Below are positions 1-4,711 of a stretch of DNA of 5,410 nucleotides, piece by piece. How positions within the stretch are numbered: the first letter of the stretch is position 1; each line of letters opens with the position of its first letter. Source of the DNA: Chloroflexota bacterium (GTDB lineage Bacteria > Chloroflexota > Anaerolineae > Anaerolineales > Villigracilaceae); the NCBI GenBank assembly GCA_021796315.1, contig JAJYOH010000434.1, positions 1-5,410 of the forward strand, read 5' to 3'. Below the pieces are notes generated by a model that was not told the DNA's origin, did no database searches, and was given only the letters and a program-made list of their open reading frames with translations. The translations under genes were made by a program, and so were the position numbers.

Positions 1-79
1 ATGAGTTAGGCAAAACACCGAACAAACCAATACTGAACAAAACAGCTGAAAGAATGAGATACCAGGAAAGTGGGATCAT
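1..79 (-). CDS. nuoK: NADH-quinone oxidoreductase subunit K, N-terminal fragment (runs off the window)
   Basis: This is the first 26 codons of a NuoK-like protein; the rest lies beyond base 1. NuoK is a small three-helix subunit of the complex I membrane arm, related to the MrpC antiporter subunit, and it takes part in proton translocation. The visible peptide starts MIPLSWYLILSAVLFSIGLF, which has the usual NuoK start (M-[IV]-P-L, then a hydrophobic first helix with an L-F-x-I-G-L-x-G-V-L pattern). The ATG at 79-77 sits 5 bases after a strong AGGAGG. The position directly after nuoJ is the canonical one. After GVL the fragment reads PNS, where most family members have a basic R-R-N or R-K-N turn. 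This could be a lineage variant or an edge error, and the window cannot decide. The identity rests on only 26 residues plus context. Confidence 0.85.
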   Translation of the reverse strand, partial: MIPLSWYLILSAVLFSIGLFGVLPNS

Positions 80-84
80 CGCCG

Positions 85-90
85 CCTCCT
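85..90 (-). promoter_or_regulatory. Shine-Dalgarno site of nuoK overlapping the nuoJ stop codon
   Basis: On the minus strand AGGAGG occupies 90-85, five bases before the nuoK ATG (79-77). The TAG stop of nuoJ (91-89) shares its last two bases with this site. Ribosomes terminating on nuoJ therefore sit on the nuoK initiation site, which suggests translational coupling of the two subunits. Confidence 0.8.
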
Positions 91-595
91 ATTTCTGATT
101 GAACGCGACGTAAACCGCGCCCACCAACGCCGCCAACAAAAGAACGGACGCGACCTCGAACGGCAGGACAAAACCAGTGGGAGACGTCAGCGCGTTGCCC
201 AACTGACCAATTGCGTCAAACCCGACGGGGATGCCGGCGGCGGTTTTCGAGAGGCCGCTCCAACTCTGGAGCATTCCGAACAGCCCGCCGAAAGTCAGCA
301 CGGCGATCAGAGCGCCGAGCCACCAGCCGCTGTTTGCTTGCACGCCTTCAAGTTGGTCTTTGCGAGTCAACATAACCGCGAAGATGAACAGGGTCGCGAT
401 CGCGCCGATATAAATCACCACCTGTACCACCGCCAAAAATCCGGCGTTGAGCAGGGCATAAATGATCGCCACACCGAACAGCGTGGAGACCAGCCAGAAC
501 GCGGCGTGGACCAGATTGCGACTCGTCACAACCATCAGCGCCGAGCCGAGGGTGGCTACCGCCACAAGGAGAAAAACAATTTGAGATGCTGTCAT
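89..595 (-). CDS. nuoJ: NADH-quinone oxidoreductase subunit J (complex I membrane arm)
   Basis: NuoJ (ND6 homologue) is a five-helix integral subunit of the proton-pumping arm of complex I. Its third helix links quinone reduction to conformational change in the arm. The 168-residue product has the family length and five hydrophobic segments, at roughly 5-24, 31-50, 53-77, 91-110 and 142-164. Family hallmarks visible are R-N-x-V-H-A-A-x-W-L at 26-35, the helix-3 stretch QVVIYIGAIATLFIFAVML at 58-76 with its Tyr and Gly, and the C-terminal P-F-E-x-x-S-x-L-L-L around 145-154. The ATG at 595 is preceded by AAGGGA at a 5-base spacing. It follows nuoH after 72 bases with no nuoI between them, and its stop overlaps the nuoK ribosome binding site. 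Family assignment is firm from the motifs and neighbours. Confidence 0.95.
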   Translation of the reverse strand: MTASQIVFLLVAVATLGSALMVVTSRNLVHAAFWLVSTLFGVAIIYALLNAGFLAVVQVVIYIGAIATLFIFAVMLTRKDQLEGVQANSGWWLGALIAVLTFGGLFGMLQSWSGLSKTAAGIPVGFDAIGQLGNALTSPTGFVLPFEVASVLLLAALVGAVYVAFNQK

Positions 596-667
596 AGAAT
601 TCCCTTTTCGGAATCTGTCTTTACGTAGTTCGTATTACGTGATACGTAAAGACAAACTCGATATTTA
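596..667 (-). other. nuoH-nuoJ intergenic gap at the usual nuoI position
   Basis: These 72 bases separate the nuoH stop from the nuoJ start and hold no gene. Most of the gap is taken by a long palindrome (616-654). Nearer nuoJ, a small possible stem (615-610 with 603-598, including one G-U pair, 6-base loop) would partly bury the AAGGGA ribosome binding site of nuoJ. That second structure is weak and only suggestive. No T-tract follows either structure in the direction of transcription, so neither is a convincing terminator. Confidence 0.6.
616..654. repeat. Perfect 12-bp inverted repeat (REP-like palindrome) between nuoH and nuoJ
   Basis: TGTCTTTACGTA at 616-627 is the exact reverse complement of TACGTAAAGACA at 643-654, with a 15-base loop. 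The loop and arms also hold related ACGTA/TTACGT words, giving a dense ACGT-rich palindromic block. The transcript could fold into a 12-bp hairpin. No poly-U run follows on the minus strand, which argues against an intrinsic terminator. A dispersed extragenic palindrome or an RNA-processing or stability element inside the nuo transcript are the likelier readings. Its repeat status in the genome cannot be judged from one copy. Confidence 0.75.
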
Positions 668-1861
668 TCAATGATGCATAACTCCCACAGTTTTCACGCC
701 AGCGATCTTTGCTCGTTCCTTGCGGCTGTACGAGCGCACGATCTCCAGCGCGATCCACGCCACCAAAATGTTCGATAGGAACATGCCAATTGGGTAGATC
801 CAGCCCGGGGTCCCGGCCAGAAGCGCATTCATTAACGCGGTTACTAACAAAAGCACAAAGGAAAGCGGCGTCAGAAATTTCCAGTTGAAGGCCAGCATGT
901 GGTCGATGCGAATACGCATCATGGTGTACTTGACCCACATAATGACCCAATATCCGACCAATGCTTTGGCCATCAAAATGATGATCGCCAGGAACGGGCT
1001 GACCTTCTCAAGTCCAAAGAAACGATAGCCGCCGAAGAACAAGATCGCCCAAAAGCCGCCGAAGGTCAGGGCATGCAGAAGTTCTCCAGCGTAGAACATG
1101 CCGAACTTCATTCCAGAATACTCGATGTTGTAACCGGAGACCAATTCCGACTCGCCTTCAGCCATATCGAACGGAGCGCGTCCCAGTTCAGCGATGGCAG
1201 CTACCAGAAAGATCAACGCGCCCAAAGGCGATAAGATGACATACCACGTATTTTGCGCCTGAACGATTCCATTCATGCCCATCGTCCTGGCAAAAATGGT
1301 CGGGATCAACAACATCGTCACCATCGGAATTTCGAACGAGACCATCACGGCCACCTGACGAAACGCGCCGATGGTCGCAAATTTATTGTTCGATGACCAG
1401 CCTGCCATGATAATGGACAGCGTACCGATTGCACCGGCCGCGATGATGTACAACAAGCCAACGTTCAAATCCACGCCTAACATGACGGGAGCCAGTGGGA
1501 CGATGGCCCACAGGATCAACACCGACATCATCGAAAGCATCGGCGCAATGTTGTAAACAACGCGGTCTGCACCTTCAGGCGTGGTGTCTTCTTTAATAAG
1601 AAGCTTGATGATGTCCGCAAACGGTTGAATCAAGCCGAACGGTCCAACCCGGTTCGGGCCGAGGCGATCCTGGAAGCGCGCCACCACTTTGCGCTCCAGC
1701 CAGACGAGGAAAATATCCAACACCATCAGCAGAGAAATGAGTAGAAGCGTGCCGAGAAAAGCAACCAGCACGCCTGCAGCCGCGGAGGGCATTCCCCAAC
1801 CGGTGAAAATTCCAGTCAGCCAGTCTGCGGCAATCTTGAGAGGATCATTCCAAAAATTCAT
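668..1861 (-). CDS. nuoH: NADH-quinone oxidoreductase subunit H (complex I, quinone-site subunit)
   Basis: NuoH (ND1 homologue) is the membrane subunit that forms much of the quinone chamber and connects the peripheral arm to the membrane arm. The 397-residue product shows W-L-E-R-K-V-x-A-R-F-Q-D-R-L-G-P-N-R-V-G at about 54-73, followed by G-L-I-Q-P-F-A-D at 76-83. It also has F-E-I-P-M at 176-180, A-E-L-G-R-A-P-F-D at 224-232 and the acidic E-x-E-S-E-L-V-S-G-Y-N-I-E-Y-S-G loop at 235-250 (Glu235, 237, 239, 247). It is about 70 residues longer than E. coli NuoH. The extra length is a longer N-terminus and a C-terminal segment with an additional hydrophobic helix (about 355-376) and a basic tail. 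The usual P-R-x-R near the last conserved loop reads M-M-R-I-R (314-318). The start at 1861 has AGGAG (1872-1868) at a 6-base spacing. It lies between nuoA and nuoJ without the usual nuoBCD and nuoI neighbours. Confidence 0.97.
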   Translation of the reverse strand: MNFWNDPLKIAADWLTGIFTGWGMPSAAAGVLVAFLGTLLLISLLMVLDIFLVWLERKVVARFQDRLGPNRVGPFGLIQPFADIIKLLIKEDTTPEGADRVVYNIAPMLSMMSVLILWAIVPLAPVMLGVDLNVGLLYIIAAGAIGTLSIIMAGWSSNNKFATIGAFRQVAVMVSFEIPMVTMLLIPTIFARTMGMNGIVQAQNTWYVILSPLGALIFLVAAIAELGRAPFDMAEGESELVSGYNIEYSGMKFGMFYAGELLHALTFGGFWAILFFGGYRFFGLEKVSPFLAIIILMAKALVGYWVIMWVKYTMMRIRIDHMLAFNWKFLTPLSFVLLLVTALMNALLAGTPGWIYPIGMFLSNILVAWIALEIVRSYSRKERAKIAGVKTVGVMHH

Positions 1862-1876
1862 CAGTCACTCCTGTAC

Positions 1877-1916
1877 ACACAAAGAAAAGGCTGAAAGGAA
1901 TAGTCCCATCAGCCTT
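1877..1916 (-). terminator. Hairpin with T-rich tail between nuoA and nuoH (terminator or attenuator-like)
   Basis: In the transcribed direction AAGGCTGA (1916-1909) pairs perfectly with TCAGCCTT (1894-1887) across a 14-base loop. The loop can extend the stem through GGGA and TTCC with one G-U pair. The 3' arm runs directly into TTCTTTG (1886-1880), giving a T-rich stretch of TTTTCTTT overall. The hairpin ends 8 bases before the nuoH ribosome binding site (1872-1868). As a complete terminator it would cut nuoHJK off from the nuoA promoter, so partial termination to set nuoA against nuoHJK levels, or an RNA stability role, is more likely. The structure is seen; its function is inferred. Confidence 0.55.
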
Positions 1917-1937
1917 CTCTTGTAAATCATGATTGAA

Positions 1938-2291
1938 TTACGCCCACTCCAGCATTCCCTTGCGCCAGGTATAAACCAGCCCGGCAATCAGGATTACAAC
2001 GAACACAATACCTTCCAAAACGGCGAACAAACCCAACTGACCGAGCCGCACGGCCCACGGGAAAAGAAAAACCGTCTCGACATCGAAGATGAGGAAGACC
2101 AGAGCAAAAATATAATACTGGGCCTTGAACTGCACCCAGCTATCTCCAACGGTTTCAATACCGCATTCATAAGTTGTCAGCTTGATGGGATTCGATTTCT
2201 TCGGTCCCAAGATCCAGGCAACGCTGATCGCGCCCACCGGGATAATCAGACCAACAATAAAAAACAAACCAACGTAAAGCCATTCGTTCAT
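1938..2291 (-). CDS. nuoA: NADH-quinone oxidoreductase subunit A (complex I membrane arm)
   Basis: NuoA (ND3 homologue, NdhC in cyanobacteria) is a three-helix subunit at the junction of the two arms of complex I. Its long loop takes part in the active/deactive transition and lines the quinone entry. The 117-residue product has helices at about 5-28, 59-80 and 86-108. The diagnostic loop Y-E-C-G-I-E-x-V-G at 41-49 includes Cys43. Next comes Q-Y-Y-I-F-A-L-V-F-L-I-F-D-V-E at 58-72, with the conserved Asp70 and Glu72, and then F-L-F-P-W-A. The Y-E-C-G-I-E and F-A-L-V-F wording is closer to cyanobacterial NdhC than to E. coli NuoA. The ATG at 2291 is preceded by CGGAG (2305-2301) at a 9-base spacing. 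It appears to be the first gene of its operon, with a candidate promoter upstream at 2337-2345. Confidence 0.97.
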   Translation of the reverse strand: MNEWLYVGLFFIVGLIIPVGAISVAWILGPKKSNPIKLTTYECGIETVGDSWVQFKAQYYIFALVFLIFDVETVFLFPWAVRLGQLGLFAVLEGIVFVVILIAGLVYTWRKGMLEWA

Positions 2292-2398
2292 TAATTAGTA
2301 CTCCGTTGCGGGGTTTTTATCCTACAAAGCGACTGCATTGTACCATAGAGAACGAAGTGGCCGCTACGAAAGCATGTCAATATTTTAGGTGATTTTCG
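2292..2398 (-). other. Gap between the MttB-type unit and the nuo unit
   Basis: This 107-base stretch holds no open frame worth calling. It contains the candidate extended -10 promoter (2345-2337), an isolated TTGACA (2380-2375) and the nuoA ribosome binding site (2305-2301). I see no convincing intrinsic terminator for the upstream operon on the minus strand, so some read-through into nuoA is possible. Confidence 0.6.
2337..2345 (-). promoter_or_regulatory. Candidate extended -10 promoter for the nuoA operon
   Basis: On the minus strand TGG-TACAAT occupies 2345-2337. It matches the extended -10 form TGnTAtAAT with one hexamer mismatch. The expected start point near 2330 would give a leader of about 38 bases before the nuoA ATG. 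No good -35 hexamer lies 16 to 18 bases upstream, which is tolerated in extended -10 promoters. A perfect TTGACA (2380-2375) is present but 32 bases away, too far to pair with this -10. The site is in the only gap large enough to start a new transcription unit. Confidence 0.5.
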
Positions 2399-3253
2399 TC
2401 ATGTATTCTTTTTTCGTTGAAGGTGTTGATATATCCATTTCAAAATATCATCTGCAAACGGAAAGCCAAGCATGGCTCCAAGGATGAAGCCGACCCCGCC
2501 AGCCGCGCGCGCCAGATTGCCATTTAGACCGAAGAAACTTGTCGCCTCGATCTGGACCGGTTGGGCGGATATCGTTTTTCGGCTTTCCACCCCGCTGACT
2601 TTATCCACGAAGCGCAAATAGAACCAGGCGGTGCCGCGGAATGTCCCCGCCTCAGTTGGACGAATGCTCCAGTAAAACGTGACCGACTGCCCGGGTGTGA
2701 GCGGCTCACTGATCAAGCCGGTCGGACGAATCTGCGGTCCAGCCATATCCAAGCGCGCCTCGGCGATGACATGATGCGTATCATATAAATTGGGAGTTTG
2801 AACCACCTGACCCGTGACGGCATTCCCCTGCACTTCCGCGGTCGGCTTGAGGTTGCCGAGCGTATCGATTTCAAGCATCAGACGGATCACATCCGAATCG
2901 CCAACGCGGATTTTGGGCGGATATTCCAGCGTCAGGCGGCGCGATTCTAAAATGGCAGGGGGTGGCGCAATGACCAACGGCTCAGAAGGCCGCACCGCTG
3001 TTGGAGTTTGTTGAATAATAAGCGGGAGGAAGGTCGGGGCCGACGCGGGTTGCGTCGCTTCGATCACCGTTAAAACAGTTGGGTACGGCGCTGGGGCACC
3101 CGCGCTTGCTCCGCACGCAAGACTACTGGCAAATAAAACCAGTCCGGCCAGGAAGAGGTAAAAGTTTCTGACAAGGTGAGGCCGGTTTTTTAGGAGTCCA
3201 GCCCAAGTTCCCAAATGAACCGAGGCAAGTTTGCCGGGGTCATCATCCTGCAT
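2399..3253 (-). CDS. Uncharacterised envelope protein with N-terminal signal/anchor and C-terminal membrane helix
   Basis: I do not recognise this 284-residue protein as a named family. A charged N-terminus of about 29 residues precedes a hydrophobic stretch (about 31-46), then S-S-L-A-C-G-A-S-A-G with Cys47. This looks like a lipoprotein or secretion signal, but the lipobox is imperfect (Ser at -3, Leu at -2). Cleavage after A-S-A or retention as an anchor are equally possible. Residues 50-105 are rich in Pro, Ala and Thr, as in a linker. Residues 105-238 look beta-rich (alternating pattern, T-P-G-Q-S-V-T-F-Y-W-S-I near 186-197), consistent with an Ig-like extracytoplasmic domain. A second hydrophobic segment (about 249-266) leads to a basic tail (Q-R-K-K-N-T). 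The ATG at 3253 lies 7 bases after the mttB-type stop. Its ribosome site is weak, and the long charged lead makes a later start (for example TTG at 3214) possible. Confidence 0.75.
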   Translation of the reverse strand: MQDDDPGKLASVHLGTWAGLLKNRPHLVRNFYLFLAGLVLFASSLACGASAGAPAPYPTVLTVIEATQPASAPTFLPLIIQQTPTAVRPSEPLVIAPPPAILESRRLTLEYPPKIRVGDSDVIRLMLEIDTLGNLKPTAEVQGNAVTGQVVQTPNLYDTHHVIAEARLDMAGPQIRPTGLISEPLTPGQSVTFYWSIRPTEAGTFRGTAWFYLRFVDKVSGVESRKTISAQPVQIEATSFFGLNGNLARAAGGVGFILGAMLGFPFADDILKWIYQHLQRKKNT

Positions 3254-3260
3254 GTGTCCA

Positions 3261-4709
3261 TCACCACCCTTCTGGCAATTCGAGTTTGCCAGAAATCAAA
3301 TCCTTGAACTCAGCTCGGATATGGGCGTCCACTTCGGAAGAAAAAACGGCCGAGCTATTGCGCTCAAGAATTTCACGGACCTTCAACACGGCGCGCGCAT
3401 GTGTATCCAGCGCACCTTTCTTCTCCCACTGAGTCCGTGTGTCGCGGTCTGAAAGTTTTGTGAGCAGCGCAGATGTTTTCATGCGCTTCATGGTGTGAGG
3501 CTCGACAATAAAGGAACCGCCCGGCCCGATCTTGGCGATCACATCCAATGCCAGCTCATCTTCGCTGAACTCGACGCCGCGCTTGAGGCGCTTGAGCATG
3601 AGCGCGATTTCATCATCGATCACGGCCTTGGCGAAGTCAAAAACTTTCAATGCTTCGAGCAGGCCGCCCATGTTCAACATGTCCATGCCGGCCAGCACAC
3701 CCGCCGTGGTTGACATGCCGGTTTCATAACCTGATTGCGCATCGTTGATCTTGGAATTCGTCAGCCCAATATAACCGCCGGACGGCACATTATAGAAGTG
3801 CGCCATTTGGGCATGAGCCATGTGCAACATACCACACTCGATGCCGCCCGAAGCATACGCGCCGCTGCGCATATCTGCAACTGTTGGCAGCGTGGCATAG
3901 ATCAAAGGTGTGCCTTCGCGCACCATTTGCATCAACACTGCCGCCGCCAAAAATTCCGCGTTGCCCTGCGCCAGTGTGCCCGCCATCGACATCGGAGAAG
4001 TGAGGCCAGCGTTCGGCACAATGGTTGGATAAACCGGTAATCCTTGTTCTGCAAAAAATATCAACGCTTCGGTTGACAAATGATCCATCGTCAACGGCGA
4101 GACGACCGGACAATAATGATGCGCAATGAAAGGATGTTCGCGATAGGCTTCGTCGCTGCCCGCGATCAGGCTGCCTAACTTTAAAATTTTTCTGGCGTCC
4201 GGCAGATCCTTGCTGGTGATGCGGACGGGCTTCAAGCAATATTTCAAGGCCGGATAAATGCGCGCCAAAGTGAATTGTTCGGGCGGCGCATCGTCCGCCA
4301 GGACGGAGACGGAAAAAATATCGTAACCCGGCAACTCATTGATCAAATGCGCGATGCGGGCGATATCGTCAGAACGCGAGCGTCTTTCCTGACCCATGAC
4401 CGGGTCCAGTAAATTTGGGGCTGAGCTTCCGGTAACGATGACCGGGCCATCCTGCGGAATGGTGCGATCAAATTTTGGGTCACGCCCGTGAAAGGTAAAA
4501 GTCGGCGGCATCATCCTGCGATATTTTTCGACCACCGCCGGAGGAAACTTCACGATCTGTTTTTCTGAATCCACATTGCATCCGTGCTGGGCAAAAATGG
4601 CGCGGGCTTTTTCATAGCGAACCAGCAAACCAACGTTTTCAAGAATCTCAAGCGAGGCGTCATGAATGCGTTGAGCCTGTTGGTCTGTAAGAAGAGCAGC
4701 AAAGGCCAT
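3261..4709 (-). CDS. MttB-family (trimethylamine/betaine-type) corrinoid methyltransferase, non-pyrrolysine
   Basis: The 482-residue product belongs to the MttB superfamily. These TIM-barrel enzymes move a methyl group from an amine or quaternary amine to a Co(I) corrinoid protein. Family-like blocks are the N-terminal helical region starting L-T-D-Q-Q-A-Q-R-I-H-D-A-S-L-E-I-L-E-N-V-G (7-27), G-L-T-S-P-M-S-M-A-G-T-L-A-Q-G-N-A-E (235-252), S-G-G-I-E-C-G-M near 287-294, the T-N-S-K-I-N-D-A-Q-S-G-Y-E block at 317-329, and I-D-D-E-I at 364-368. The frame is open throughout with no amber codon, and it ends at TGA. It is therefore not a pyrrolysine-type trimethylamine enzyme. It groups by logic with the non-Pyl homologues, one of which (MtgB of Desulfitobacterium) demethylates glycine betaine. 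The true substrate is unknown. The ATG at 4709 has GAGGAA (4723-4718) 8 bases upstream, inside the end of the preceding gene, two bases after its stop. No corrinoid protein or activase gene is in the window. Confidence 0.92.
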   Translation of the reverse strand: MAFAALLTDQQAQRIHDASLEILENVGLLVRYEKARAIFAQHGCNVDSEKQIVKFPPAVVEKYRRMMPPTFTFHGRDPKFDRTIPQDGPVIVTGSSAPNLLDPVMGQERRSRSDDIARIAHLINELPGYDIFSVSVLADDAPPEQFTLARIYPALKYCLKPVRITSKDLPDARKILKLGSLIAGSDEAYREHPFIAHHYCPVVSPLTMDHLSTEALIFFAEQGLPVYPTIVPNAGLTSPMSMAGTLAQGNAEFLAAAVLMQMVREGTPLIYATLPTVADMRSGAYASGGIECGMLHMAHAQMAHFYNVPSGGYIGLTNSKINDAQSGYETGMSTTAGVLAGMDMLNMGGLLEALKVFDFAKAVIDDEIALMLKRLKRGVEFSEDELALDVIAKIGPGGSFIVEPHTMKRMKTSALLTKLSDRDTRTQWEKKGALDTHARAVLKVREILERNSSAVFSSEVDAHIRAEFKDLISGKLELPEGW

Positions 4710-4711
4710 GA

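Noticed and set aside
231..628. Plus-strand open frames opposite nuoJ and the following gap
   Set aside because: They lie antisense to a strongly conserved gene, have no recognisable motifs and show composition expected of shadow frames. The same applies to other plus-strand frames opposite nuoH, the methyltransferase and the kinase-fold gene.
1895..1927. Possible promoter for nuoH (TTTACA with a 17-base spacer)
   Set aside because: The hexamer at the -10 position is CTATTC, a poor match, and it falls within the hairpin loop. The support is too weak to list.
1925..1934. Palindrome AATCATGATT as an operator
   Set aside because: It is a short AT-rich palindrome just beyond the nuoA stop with no promoter nearby. 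It is compatible with chance.
2294..2320. Plus-strand hairpin CTCCG-TTG-CGGGG followed by TTTTT (near 2301-2317) as a terminator
   Set aside because: No gene is transcribed on the plus strand toward it, the stem is only 5 bp with a G-U pair, and it overlaps the nuoA leader on the other strand.
2375..2380. TTGACA as the -35 box of a nuoA promoter
   Set aside because: It is 32 bases from the TACAAT hexamer, and the hexamer at the proper 17-base spacing is CTTCGT, which is not a -10.
3188..3261. Alternative ATG overlapping the methyltransferase stop (TGATG at 3263-3259) as start of the envelope protein
   Set aside because: That ATG is out of frame with the envelope protein and gives only a peptide of about 24 codons before a stop.
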